Below, one piece after another: positions 6,828 through 15,330 of a stretch of 64,000 nt of DNA. The position numbers and the translations under genes were made by a program. The stretch lies in NCBI RefSeq assembly GCF_000973725.1, contig NZ_CP009621.1, forward strand, positions 4,953,001 through 5,017,000. The letters run 5' to 3'. A model generated the notes under the pieces. The model was not told the DNA's origin, did not search any database, and was given only the letters and a program-made list of their open reading frames with translations. Source of the stretch: Pontibacter korlensis. Its GTDB lineage: Bacteria > Bacteroidota > Bacteroidia > Cytophagales > Hymenobacteraceae. Each line of letters starts with the position of its first letter. The first letter of the stretch is position 1.

Positions 6828-8126
6828 CTACTGTGCAGCTACCCGCCACACAGTGTTGCCCTCGTCGTCGGCAACCAACAGGGAGCCATCTGGTAACTCT
6901 GCCACACCAGCTGGTCGGCCATATACTTCATTCTTACTGGCGTCGGCTATGAAACCAGTCAGAAAGTCCTCATACTTTTTGTTAGGTTCGCCATTCTGGA
7001 AAGGCACAAATACCACTTTATAGCCAGCAAATTCGGAGCGGTTCCAGGAGCCATGTTGTCCTACAAAAGCACCATTTCTATACTTAGACGGAAAGCGGTC
7101 ACCATTGTAAAACTCCAGGCCCAGCGATGAAGTGTGCGATCCCAGTGGAACATCCGGCACTATGGATTTCTCAACCAGCTCAGGGCGTTCCCCTTTGCGA
7201 CGCGGGTCTACATTCTGCCCAAAGTACGAATAGGGCCAGCCGTAAAAGCCCCCTTCCTGCACACTGGTCAAATAGTCGGGTACCAGGTCATCACCAAGTC
7301 CGTCGCGCTCATTCACTGCTGTCCAGAGGGTGTTGGTGCCTGGTTCCCAGTCCATGCCCACGGGGTTACGCAGGCCACTGGCATAGATGCGCTCGCCACT
7401 GCCGTCCGGGTTTATCTCCAAGATAGCAGCGCGGCGTTTTTCCTCCTCCATTCCATATTCCCCTACATTACTGGCAGAGCCAACAGAAACATATATTTTG
7501 GAGCCATCCCGGCTGGCGATTAGGTTCCGTGTCCAGTGATGGTTATAGCCCCCGGCAGGCAAGCTCAGTATCTTTTCACCCTTGCCCGTTATTTTTGTTT
7601 GCCCCTCTTTGTATGGATAGCGCATAACGCCATCGGTGTTTGCCACATAGAAGTAGTTATTGAGCACCAGCATGCCGTAAGGCTGATTCAGGTTGTTTAT
7701 AAACACCTCCCGCTGGTCTGGCTTACCGTCATTATTTGTGTCACGAAACATGGTTATGCGGTTGGCGCTCTTCTCTTTATCATCCGACTCCACCACAAAA
7801 ATATCCTTGTTCGGAGCAACATATATTCTTCGTGGGTGTTTCAGGTCACCAGCAAATTTAGTGACAGTAAATCCTGCGGGAGCTTTAGGGGTTTGACCTT
7901 CGGGCCAGCCAATGGTTTTGCTTCTTTTCTCAGCTTGATGTGTGGTGTCTGGTGGCGGAAGCTCAAGGGTTGAACCTGTTTCCGTTGTCAGTGTATCTGC
8001 CCCTGTTTTACCATCCACATCAATGTTTTCAGAGTCTTCTGTCGTGCGAGCTGATTCAGAGCAGCCTAAAATTGCTACACCAGTAAATAAAGCAATAAGC
8101 GATGTCTTCCATCGTGTCGTTCTCAT
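6828..8126 (-). CDS. Sorbosone dehydrogenase-like quinoprotein (lipoprotein)
   Basis: This 432-residue protein has a lipoprotein signal (GVAILGC, lipid-modified Cys near residue 22) followed by a Ser/Thr/Asp-rich linker. The rest is a six-bladed beta-propeller of the glucose/sorbosone dehydrogenase family. Typical stretches are GLRNPVGMDWEPGTNTLW and PDYLTSVQEGGFYGWPYSYF, and the last blade ends LLVADDEGNTVWRV. Such proteins oxidise sugars or aldehydes with PQQ in the periplasm. No cytochrome c motif is present, so the electron acceptor is unknown. Many Bacteroidota copies lack a proven substrate. It is a single leftward gene, 90 bases upstream of the DJ-1 gene and possibly cotranscribed with it. 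Confidence 0.8.
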   Translation of the reverse strand: MRTTRWKTSLIALFTGVAILGCSESARTTEDSENIDVDGKTGADTLTTETGSTLELPPPDTTHQAEKRSKTIGWPEGQTPKAPAGFTVTKFAGDLKHPRRIYVAPNKDIFVVESDDKEKSANRITMFRDTNNDGKPDQREVFINNLNQPYGMLVLNNYFYVANTDGVMRYPYKEGQTKITGKGEKILSLPAGGYNHHWTRNLIASRDGSKIYVSVGSASNVGEYGMEEEKRRAAILEINPDGSGERIYASGLRNPVGMDWEPGTNTLWTAVNERDGLGDDLVPDYLTSVQEGGFYGWPYSYFGQNVDPRRKGERPELVEKSIVPDVPLGSHTSSLGLEFYNGDRFPSKYRNGAFVGQHGSWNRSEFAGYKVVFVPFQNGEPNKKYEDFLTGFIADASKNEVYGRPAGVAELPDGSLLVADDEGNTVWRVAAQ

Positions 8127-8196
8127 AGTTCTCGTGTTGTATTGGTTTCAAGTTAATGCTATACGAGAGAGCCTGCCAACTTGGTCGGTTAAGAAA

Positions 8197-8236
8197 AAAC
8201 AAAGCCCCCGCCGGAATTTCAATAAGGGCTTTGTTT
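8197..8236 (-). terminator. Terminator of the SDR gene
   Basis: AAACAAAGCCC (8197-8207) and GGGCTTTGTTT (8226-8236) form an 11-bp stem. On the minus strand a T-run follows. It lies 12 bases past the SDR stop. Confidence 0.8.
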
Positions 8237-8248
8237 GAGTAAGCATAA

Positions 8249-9085
8249 TCAATCGTTGAAAGAGGTTTTGGTAGCTATATTTTCCCAATCGCTTAGGTTC
8301 TGCTCTACCTGTGCCAGCTTTTTTCGCACTGCCTCGTAAGCGATACTGCCTAGGGGCAAGCGCAGCGGCGGGTTGTCACTATCTACCACCTGTAACAGTA
8401 CTTGGGCTGCCTTAACCGGGTCTCCATCTTGCTCACCGGAGTAACCTAGTATTGTGTTTTTAAAAACGTGTGCCGTTTTTTCATAAGCTGGTAACTCCTT
8501 CTTGGCACATTTTATACTTGAGCCGGCAAAGTTGGTGCGGAATGGCCCCGGCTCAATAATGCTCACTTTTATACCCAGCGGGGCTACTTCCTGCGCCAGC
8601 GCCTCGCTCATCCCTTCCAGGGCAAATTTGCTGGCATTGTACACACCAAAGCCTTGGGTGCTTCTGAACCCTGCAGCAGAAGACATCTGTAAAATATTAC
8701 CACTCCCTTGTTCACGCATGTAAGGCAGTACTGCCTGCGTTACCTGCACTGCACCAAAGAAGTTTGTCTCCATTACTTCCCGAAACTCCTGCACAGTAGC
8801 CTCTTCTACAGCTCCCAGAAAACCGAAGCCGGCATTATTCACCAGCACATCTATTTGCCCCAGGTGTTTTACAGCGGCATCGACTGTCGCCTTTACACCG
8901 TCTGGGTTTGTTACATCCATTATGTAGGCGAAGGAATTTCCGGGCGAGATGGCATTAAACTCTTCTAACTGCCTGTGCTGCCGCACTGTTCCAATAACTT
9001 TATCTCCACGGCGAGCAGCCTCTTCTGCCAATACACGTCCGAATCCACTTGAGACGCCTGTAATAAACCATACTTTATCTGCCAT
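8249..9085 (-). CDS. Short-chain dehydrogenase/reductase
   Basis: This 278-residue classical SDR has the Rossmann motif TGVSSGFG near residue 10, NNAG near 85, the catalytic Ser (QMSSAAG) and YNASK near 155-160. It would oxidise or reduce a hydroxyl/carbonyl group with NAD(P). The substrate cannot be assigned. The sequence after YxxxK (VSIIEPGPFRTNFAG) is typical of the large family often labelled oxidoreductase or short-chain dehydrogenase in Bacteroidota. I chose ATG 9085 (MADKVWFITG) because the fold begins there; the frame is open to 9121. A -7 box lies at 9204-9211, so the leader would be about 110 bases. Confidence 0.85.
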   Translation of the reverse strand: MADKVWFITGVSSGFGRVLAEEAARRGDKVIGTVRQHRQLEEFNAISPGNSFAYIMDVTNPDGVKATVDAAVKHLGQIDVLVNNAGFGFLGAVEEATVQEFREVMETNFFGAVQVTQAVLPYMREQGSGNILQMSSAAGFRSTQGFGVYNASKFALEGMSEALAQEVAPLGIKVSIIEPGPFRTNFAGSSIKCAKKELPAYEKTAHVFKNTILGYSGEQDGDPVKAAQVLLQVVDSDNPPLRLPLGSIAYEAVRKKLAQVEQNLSDWENIATKTSFND

Positions 9086-9203
9086 TCTAATTCTTTTTGA
9101 TTTGAGGTCGAATATACGCATCGTGGGGGAAGGAAGTATAACACACGACTTTAGGAAAGCACCTCGTTACGTTTCCGCATTAGACTTACAAATGAGCCAT
9201 AAT

Positions 9204-9211
9204 CAAATTTA
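9204..9211 (-). promoter_or_regulatory. Candidate -7 box for the SDR gene
   Basis: On the minus strand this reads TAAATTTG, matching TAnnTTTG. No good -33 element is seen. The rest of the 332-base gap 9086-9417 holds no other gene that I can support. Confidence 0.35.
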
Positions 9212-9404
9212 CCCACACTACTTCTACCTTCAGAGCTATATATCCTATCCTCACGCTTTTTTCATGGTTCTGGTTTCTAACCTGATGCAGCTATCGTATA
9301 TAGAATATACTGATAACATGAAATAATTGCACCAACAACCAGCATTATCGGTCCGTCTCCTCACCCTCAGACCATCCACCCCGGTTGATGCAATTTCAAA
9401 ACTG

Positions 9405-9412
9405 AAAGGAGG
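9405..9412 (+). promoter_or_regulatory. Unusually strong Shine-Dalgarno site
   Basis: AAAGGAGG lies 5 bases before the ATG at 9418. Nearly all other genes here lack such a site, which is normal for Bacteroidota. This one therefore stands out and fixes the start of the flavoprotein gene. Confidence 0.75.
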
Positions 9413-9417
9413 CCATT

Positions 9418-10806
9418 ATGCTAGCAGAAGCAACAATACAGGATCTTAAGTCAAATATGCGGGGAGCTGTGATCCGGCCAGAAGACACTGGTTATAACGA
9501 GGCCCGCAAAGTATACAATGCCATGATCGACAAACACCCGCGCCTGATAGCCCTCTGTGAGGACGTGGCCGATGTGATATACGCCGTTAACTATGCCCGG
9601 GAGAACAACCTGCTGGTGGCTATCCGCGGAGGAGGCCACAACGGCGGGGGCTTGGGCATCTGCGACGACGGCTTAGTAATCGACCTTTCCCATATGAACG
9701 GAGTGCAGGTAAACCCGGACCAGAAGACGGTACGGGTGGATGGAGGCTGCACCTGGGGCAAGGTAGACCACGCCACCCATGCATTCGGTATGGCTACACC
9801 CAGCGGTGTCATTTCCACCACCGGTGTGGGAGGGTTAAGCCTGGGTGGAGGTATCGGACACCTTACCCGAGCTTACGGCCTTAGCATTGATAACCTACTG
9901 GAGGCAGATGTGGTGCTGTCTGATGGCAGCTTAGTAAAGGCCAGCGAGGAGGAGCATGAAGATCTTTTCTGGGCCATACGCGGCGGAGGTGGCAACTTTG
10001 GTGTGGTGACGTCATTCTTGTTTAAGCTACACCCCGTAGACACCGTCTATGCTGGCCCTATGTTCTGGGAACTGGATAAAGTGAAGCCCGTGATGCAGTG
10101 GTGGCGGGATTTTATAGTAAAAGCTCCGGAAGATATCAACGGCTTCTTTGCCCTGCAGCAGGTGCCTCCTGTCGATCCTTTTCCCAAAGAGCATCAAAAT
10201 AAGATAGTTGGCGGTGTGCTATGGTGCTATACCGGTCCAATGGAAAAGGCTGAAGAAGTATTTAGGCCTATCCGAAGTCTAGAACCTAAAGCCGCCATTG
10301 ATTTGGTTGGTCCCCTACCGCATCCAGTTCTGCAAAGTTTGTTCGATCCACTCTACCCTCCGGGACACCAGTGGTACTGGAGAGCAGATTTTGTGAACGA
10401 GTTGAGTGATGAGGCCATTGATTGCCATCTGGAATTCGCCAGCAAACTACCCACTCCTCTTTCCGGTATGCATCTATATCCAATAAACGGAGCCGCTCAT
10501 GAGCTGGATAAGAGCGCTACCGCCTGGAGCTTCCGGGATGCCAATTGGGCACAGGTCATCGTAGGTGTTGACCCGGACCCAGCGAACAAAGAGAAAATTA
10601 CCACCTGGACCAAAAACTACTTTGACGCCCTCCACCCCTACTCAGCCGGAGGGGCTTACGTCAATTTCATGATGGAGGAAGGTGATGAGCGCATCAGGGC
10701 TACCTACCGCGACAACTACGATAAGCTGTCTCACATCAAGTACAAGTATGACCCAAACAACTTATTCAAGGTAAACCAGAACATAAAACCAGTGGCAGTA
10801 GCGTGA
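9418..10806 (+). CDS. FAD-binding oxidoreductase with BBE domain
   Basis: This 462-residue flavoprotein of the vanillyl-alcohol oxidase/berberine bridge family lacks a signal peptide. The FAD_binding_4 domain (about 40-180) has IRGGGHNGGG, whose His is the usual covalent FAD ligand, and GVGGLSLGGGIGHLTRAYG. The second Cys ligand of bicovalent members appears to be replaced (GVISTTGVGG). The BBE motif near the end (GGAYVNFM) and DPNNLFKVNQNI complete the fold. Members oxidise sugars, alcohols or aromatic compounds with O2; the substrate is not known. The gene sits alone, with a strong ribosome site and GC-richer codon use than its neighbours, which hints at acquisition from elsewhere. Confidence 0.85.
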   Translation: MLAEATIQDLKSNMRGAVIRPEDTGYNEARKVYNAMIDKHPRLIALCEDVADVIYAVNYARENNLLVAIRGGGHNGGGLGICDDGLVIDLSHMNGVQVNPDQKTVRVDGGCTWGKVDHATHAFGMATPSGVISTTGVGGLSLGGGIGHLTRAYGLSIDNLLEADVVLSDGSLVKASEEEHEDLFWAIRGGGGNFGVVTSFLFKLHPVDTVYAGPMFWELDKVKPVMQWWRDFIVKAPEDINGFFALQQVPPVDPFPKEHQNKIVGGVLWCYTGPMEKAEEVFRPIRSLEPKAAIDLVGPLPHPVLQSLFDPLYPPGHQWYWRADFVNELSDEAIDCHLEFASKLPTPLSGMHLYPINGAAHELDKSATAWSFRDANWAQVIVGVDPDPANKEKITTWTKNYFDALHPYSAGGAYVNFMMEEGDERIRATYRDNYDKLSHIKYKYDPNNLFKVNQNIKPVAVA

Positions 10807-10953
10807 GCGGTTATAGCAACTTAAGATGGTACTCTGAGGCAACCCTTGGTCCCGGGGCTTATGGGAGCTGCGCTTACTATAAAGCTATTTTATTGAATAG
10901 CATTTGAAGCTGTCTGCCGCAGCTCATTGCTATACTTCCTGCGGTGGTTTTTG

Positions 10954-10961
10954 TACCTTTG
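10954..10961 (+). promoter_or_regulatory. -7 promoter box of dinB
   Basis: TACCTTTG matches TAnnTTTG. Transcription from about 10968 would exclude the upstream ATG at 10927 and supports the TTG start at 10981. A TTG at 10927-10929 is a possible but rather distant -33 element. I see no LexA-like palindrome. Confidence 0.5.
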
Positions 10962-10980
10962 CAAGTATAAAAGCCATACG

Positions 10981-12063
10981 TTGGAACAGCCTATCCGCAA
11001 GATCATACACATCGACATGGACGCCTTTTTTGCCTCCGTGGAGCAGCGCGATAACCCCGAGTTGCGCGGGAAGCCTGTGGCTGTGGGCGGCTCTAAAATG
11101 CGTGGTGTAGTGGCTGCTGCCAGTTATGAAGCCCGCAAGTATGGTGTGCACTCAGCTTTAGCCTCTAAGATTGCCGCTCAGCGTTGTCCGCAGCTAATTT
11201 TTGTAAAGCCGCGGTTTGATGTGTACAGTGCAGTATCTCGGCAGATTCGGGAGATTTTCTTTTCTTACACCGACCTGGTGGAGCCACTCTCTTTAGACGA
11301 GGCTTACCTGGATGTAACGGAAAACAAGATTGGCATGCCCTCGGCGAGTATTATTGCCAAAGAAATTAAACAAAGGATACTGGAAGAGACAAAACTGACG
11401 GCCTCGGCAGGAGTATCCTTTAACAAGTTCCTGGCTAAGATTGCCTCCGATATGGACAAGCCCAACGGCTTCACGCTCATCACTCCAGACAAGGCTGAAG
11501 AAGTAGTGTCAGGTTTAGAGATCGAGAAGTTCCATGGTATCGGCAAGGTAACAGCAGCCAAGATGCAGAGCATGGGCATACTGACAGGTGCCGATTTGCG
11601 GCTGCGCTCGGAAGAAGAACTGGTAAGGGTGTTCGGCAAAGTTGGTCGCTATTACTACCACATAGCCCGTGCTCAGGATGAACGTGAAGTACAGCCACAC
11701 CGCATCCGCAAGTCTATTGGCTCTGAGCGCACTTTCGACGAAGATTTGTCGGAAGAAGATGAGATGCTGGAGCGCCTCCAGCATCTTGCAGAAGAAGTAG
11801 CCCAGGATATGGCAAGGTTGCAGGCAACAGCCAAAACAGTAACTGTTAAGATCAAGTACTTCGACTTTACGCTGAACACGCGCAGCAAAACGTACCTGAG
11901 TGAGTTCAGCTCGGCTGACGCCATTTATACCATAGCTCGCGAACTACTGCGTACCCCACAACTACCAGCTTACCCCGTACGCCTGCTAGGTATTTCCGTC
12001 TCGAGCCTTACCTATCAGCACGACCGCCAGCGCGAGGGCTACCAGTTCACGCTGGAGCTGTAG
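10981..12063 (+). CDS. dinB: DNA polymerase IV (Y-family)
   Basis: This 360-residue error-prone polymerase copies past damaged bases. The palm motif IIHIDMDAFFASVEQRD gives the first catalytic Asp and LSLDEAYLDV gives the Asp-Glu pair. The thumb has the helix-hairpin-helix stretch IEKFHGIGKVTAAKMQ, and a little-finger domain ends the protein. No beta-clamp peptide is obvious at the C-terminus. I chose TTG 10981 (EQPIRKIIHIDMDAF) because family proteins begin there and the -7 box at 10954 rules out the ATG at 10927. It is a single gene. The repeat region at 12.1-12.5 kb follows without a clear terminator. Confidence 0.9.
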   Translation: MEQPIRKIIHIDMDAFFASVEQRDNPELRGKPVAVGGSKMRGVVAAASYEARKYGVHSALASKIAAQRCPQLIFVKPRFDVYSAVSRQIREIFFSYTDLVEPLSLDEAYLDVTENKIGMPSASIIAKEIKQRILEETKLTASAGVSFNKFLAKIASDMDKPNGFTLITPDKAEEVVSGLEIEKFHGIGKVTAAKMQSMGILTGADLRLRSEEELVRVFGKVGRYYYHIARAQDEREVQPHRIRKSIGSERTFDEDLSEEDEMLERLQHLAEEVAQDMARLQATAKTVTVKIKYFDFTLNTRSKTYLSEFSSADAIYTIARELLRTPQLPAYPVRLLGISVSSLTYQHDRQREGYQFTLEL

Positions 12064-12568
12064 TTGTATTCTCACTTGGTTCTATAACTGTGTAGAATAC
12101 TGAGGCTTTAACCTCACCCCTCTTTAGAAAGTAGTAGAGAATTTGACACTAATAAACATCCCTCAGGGAGAGCTTATCCTGTAGCTGCTTTGACTTTAGT
12201 ATAAAGGCTACTCTGGTGAACCCACCCCTAACCCCTCCGAGGAGGGGAATTTTCCGGAAGATGATGACACTCCTGTGACCTACGGTCGCAAGTTTCCACC
12301 CTCGTCTCACTTGTCCTCAAGGGGACAGTGAGAAAAGCAGGAGTAGTCAAATCTGATCCCAGTCTTTGGGTTGAGCGCCTTGTGCGATCCGGTGCCGCTT
12401 GAGCGGCAGCGCCCTGGCGCAGGAGGGAACACAGCGCGATCCCCAAGAATAAGGCCTCCCGGCCTAGAGGGGACCAAAGCATGAGATGAAACAACAAAGG
12501 AAGTAAGGCTGTGGATGAACTGAAGCTAGAAAGTATAGCTTATATAACTTAATTTAAGAAGTAGCAAT
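12064..12568. other. Intergenic region holding a structured repeat
   Basis: No gene is supported here. Most of the gap is copy 1 of an intergenic repeat (listed separately). The flanks 12064-12231 and 12481-12568 show nothing I recognise. The 89-codon minus frame over the repeat is a chance opening in GC-rich hairpins. Confidence 0.6.
12232..12480 (+). repeat. Structured intergenic repeat, copy 1
   Basis: It opens with the palindrome CCCCTCC-GA-GGAGGGG (12232-12247). It then carries CTGATCCCAGTCTTTGGGT (12353-12371), GAGCGCCTTGTGC (12373-12385), a hairpin TGCCGC-TTGA-GCGGCA within 12391-12410, and AGGCC-TCCC-GGCCT (12452-12465). The same blocks occur in the same order, in reverse orientation, at 21286-21510. 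Stems differ between copies but keep pairing, so structure seems to be selected. Confidence 0.7.
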
Positions 12569-13447
12569 TCAAGCTTTTCGTGCTAAGTCCACCACCAGCG
12601 CTGCAATCTCCTCCGGCTTTTCCTCTTGCAGCAAATGGCTAGCTTTTAGCTTATGTACCTGAGGCAAGTTGGCAGCGAGCTTCATTTCCTCCCCGTACCG
12701 CTCGTAAGTTAGCCCAGGATCCTCCGCTCCCCAAATTGCCTGCACGGGGTATGGCACCTGCTCCACCGCCTGGTAACAAAGCCGCTTAAACTCCTCCGAC
12801 TTATCAAAACTGCGCATAATTTTCAGAAAGGCCGCACCGTTATCCTCCCGCTTCAGGAGGTCTATGTAAGCATATATCTCCTCCTTCGGGATATTATCCG
12901 CATTGGCTACGGCAACTTTTGTAAAGCCTAGTTGCCAGGTAGTGTGCGTTAGGCTTTTTAGCTCCGCTTCTCCTAGCACCGGCATTTCGAAAGGACGCAT
13001 CGGGAGAGGCTTCTTGAAGTGCACTACATCTACCCAAGTGTTCAGAATTGTGAGTGATTTTATTCTTTCCTTGTTTTCAGCAGCTAGTGCAAAGCCAATC
13101 GGACCGCCAATGTCGTGCACAACCAAGTGAAATTCCTGAATACCCAGCACCTCTGTGGCACGGGCCAGGAAGCGCGCAAAGCTATGGAAGGTATAGTCAA
13201 AATCTTCAGGTCTGTCAGATAAGCCAAGGCCCGGTAAATCTACACATACACCTCGCATACCATTAGCAGCAAGGGCCGCGATTACTTTGCGGTACAGGAA
13301 AGAAGACGTGGGTACGCCGTGGATGCACAAAACTACCTCCCCTTCGCCTTGATCCAGCACAAAAGTATTGATGCCATCTACTTGTATATACTTGCCCTTG
13401 GCCTGATGCGCTGCAATTACCTGCTCTACTGTATGTTTATCACTCAT
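12569..13447 (-). CDS. Alpha/beta hydrolase, haloalkane dehalogenase/epoxide hydrolase-like
   Basis: This 292-residue cytoplasmic hydrolase has Asp as nucleophile in LVVHDIGGPIGFA (near residue 112), the acid in the cap/core region (WGAEDPG) and the base in KASHLLQEEKPEEIA (His near 273). The oxyanion stretch is CIHGVPTSS. True haloalkane dehalogenases have Asn in HGNPTSS and Trp after the nucleophile to bind halide. Both are replaced here, by Val and Ile, so dehalogenation is doubtful. An epoxide hydrolase or other ester-type reaction is more likely. The gene starts 59 bases after the GH15 gene upstream and may share its transcript. Confidence 0.75.
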   Translation of the reverse strand: MSDKHTVEQVIAAHQAKGKYIQVDGINTFVLDQGEGEVVLCIHGVPTSSFLYRKVIAALAANGMRGVCVDLPGLGLSDRPEDFDYTFHSFARFLARATEVLGIQEFHLVVHDIGGPIGFALAAENKERIKSLTILNTWVDVVHFKKPLPMRPFEMPVLGEAELKSLTHTTWQLGFTKVAVANADNIPKEEIYAYIDLLKREDNGAAFLKIMRSFDKSEEFKRLCYQAVEQVPYPVQAIWGAEDPGLTYERYGEEMKLAANLPQVHKLKASHLLQEEKPEEIAALVVDLARKA

Positions 13448-13506
13448 AATGTCATTTTAGGTACGGTACTTTAAGTTTACTTTACTACGTTCCCTTCCCT
13501 AAAGTG

Positions 13507-15234
13507 TCAATCAGAAGCTTCTTTCATTGCATTTTTATAGTCTATTACCGCCCCAATAAGCGAAGCATGTACGAACGTTTGCGGAATGTTACCCAGGTAC
13601 TCTCCTCTAATGGGGTCTCCCTCTTCCGGCATCAATCCTACATCGTTCATAAAGACTAGTGCCGCCTGCATTACCTGCTTAAACTTTTGCCAGTTGTGGC
13701 GCATCACCCAGTATTGGGCTACCCAGAATGTGCCTGCCAAGAATGCTCCCTCCTGACGTGCATCAAAGCCCACCAGGTGCCTACGGAAGAGGTTATGCTG
13801 ACAGTAGTCCCGTTCCAATACTTCGATCGTTTTCAGCACTTCGGGAGCATCAGCCTCGGTATAGGCCCAGATAGGAAATAAAATGGCGCTCACATCCACT
13901 GCCTCTGCGCCAGGATAGGCCGCGTAGGCACCTTCTGATGTGATGCACTTTTCTGCCACAAACGCTCTTATTTCCGACGCTGCTTTAAGCCAAGGCTTTT
14001 TTTGTGCCTCCTCCTGACTGTGCTCAGCTATGTACTCCAGGCTAACAGCAGCCACCACCTTGCTGGAAGTATAATGCTGCCTCTGTGTTTCCTCCCAAAG
14101 CCCATGATCTTTCTCATGCCAATGCTCCGTTAGATAATCGGCCAGGTGAGCTATTAAATTCCAGTGCTCCCTTGTTTGAAAGCGGTTATAAATAAGCTTG
14201 GCTGAAAGCAGTACATTACTAATGGCATCCAGTTGCAGCTGACAGTTAGCGTTGTTTCCCACACGAACAGGCCTGCTCGCGGCATAACCTGTAAAATGCG
14301 TTAAAAAGTTTTCTCCCGGAGCAGGCTGTTTATCAAGTGTAAAGAACGGCACTACCGGCTCCTTTACCTTATGTATGGCATCGCAGATAAAACTGAGGAA
14401 ATGTCGTTCCTGGTCACCGTCTGAGCCAGCGCGGGTAAGAGCACTGGAGATCATGGCTGCATCACGAAGCCACACGTAGCGATAATCCCAGTTCCGTTGC
14501 CCACCTTTTACCTCGGGCAAAGAGGTTGTTCCGGCAGCTACAATACCTCCATTTTCTGCAAAAGTCATCAGCTGCAGGACACTCAGCGAATTTCTCACCT
14601 CACGCTCATAGGGACCTTCGTAGGTGATGTGGCTGCTTACCTCCTGCCAGGCTTGCAAAGTAGTACTCCGTGCCTCTTTAAGTACTTTCTCATTTATACT
14701 TATCTGCTGCTCACTTAACACAAACCAAGCTTTATCTCCTGCAGGAACCTCACAGACTATGTCGTTCTGCTCTACCTGTAGCGGGTGTGAGGCTTGCAAG
14801 AATAGCTTACCATTTATACTAACAGTGCCGTTTGGGTGCTGCTTTATCTGCAGTATGGTGCGGCCATAGTCAGGCTTTGGGGAGATAGTAAGCATCAAAT
14901 GATCGGGAGCTTCCGAAAAACTCCGGCAAATACCATGGAAGCCTGCACGAATAGGCATATAATCTTCTACCTGTACTTCACCGGAGTCGCAGGCAAGTAT
15001 AGTGCAAAGTATGGTGCTGTCGCTGTGGTAGTAGCGGTGTTTGAAATGTAAGCCGGGAGCATCAACTTTCCAGCAGCCTCCTTTCTCCGTATCCAGCAGA
15101 CTCGCAAACACAGAGGGTGCATCAAAACGTCTTGGGCTGTACCATACCACGCTACCAGTCTTAGACACATAAGCGCAAGTGCGGCGGTCGCCTATAAGCG
15201 CCAGGTCCTGAATGCTGGTTTGCGTTTCTTTCAT
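13507..15234 (-). CDS. Glycoside hydrolase family 15 protein (glucoamylase/trehalase-like)
   Basis: This 575-residue protein has no signal peptide, so it acts inside the cell. The N-terminal trehalase-like beta domain (1-180) starts IQDLALIGDRRTCAYV and has VVWYSPRRFDAPSVF. The (alpha/alpha)6 GH15 barrel follows, with WDYRYVWLRDAAM near 265. The C-terminal block LMPEEGDPIRGEYLGNIPQ holds a Glu expected to be catalytic. Members cut alpha-glucosidic bonds in maltodextrins or trehalose. I chose ATG 15234; the frame opens at a GTG at 15249. An 8-bp inverted repeat (15254-15277) lies directly upstream. Distance from the Sus region argues that it is a separate, intracellular step. Confidence 0.85.
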   Translation of the reverse strand: MKETQTSIQDLALIGDRRTCAYVSKTGSVVWYSPRRFDAPSVFASLLDTEKGGCWKVDAPGLHFKHRYYHSDSTILCTILACDSGEVQVEDYMPIRAGFHGICRSFSEAPDHLMLTISPKPDYGRTILQIKQHPNGTVSINGKLFLQASHPLQVEQNDIVCEVPAGDKAWFVLSEQQISINEKVLKEARSTTLQAWQEVSSHITYEGPYEREVRNSLSVLQLMTFAENGGIVAAGTTSLPEVKGGQRNWDYRYVWLRDAAMISSALTRAGSDGDQERHFLSFICDAIHKVKEPVVPFFTLDKQPAPGENFLTHFTGYAASRPVRVGNNANCQLQLDAISNVLLSAKLIYNRFQTREHWNLIAHLADYLTEHWHEKDHGLWEETQRQHYTSSKVVAAVSLEYIAEHSQEEAQKKPWLKAASEIRAFVAEKCITSEGAYAAYPGAEAVDVSAILFPIWAYTEADAPEVLKTIEVLERDYCQHNLFRRHLVGFDARQEGAFLAGTFWVAQYWVMRHNWQKFKQVMQAALVFMNDVGLMPEEGDPIRGEYLGNIPQTFVHASLIGAVIDYKNAMKEASD

Positions 15235-15253
15235 CTGCGTTAGCCGCACAAAT

Positions 15254-15277
15254 TATGGTACACTTTCTTGTACCATA
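15254..15277 (-). promoter_or_regulatory. Inverted repeat upstream of the GH15 gene
   Basis: TATGGTAC (15254-15261) and GTACCATA (15270-15277) are perfect arms around 8 bases. The repeat lies between the lipoprotein gene and the GH15 start. It could be an operator for the sugar gene or a weak terminator for the lipoprotein operon; the lack of a U-run favours an operator. Confidence 0.35.
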
Positions 15278-15330
15278 CGGCTATAAGATACTTCATGCTG
15301 TACCTCGCTAACTTTCTGCAGGAGGCAACT

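Noticed and set aside
12228..12497. 89-codon minus-strand frame over the intergenic repeat
   Set aside because: It overlaps hairpins whose conservation is structural; the equivalent frame is not kept in copy 2.
12569..13447. Haloalkane dehalogenase as a firm name
   Set aside because: Both halide-binding residues are replaced, so only the broader hydrolase family is supported.
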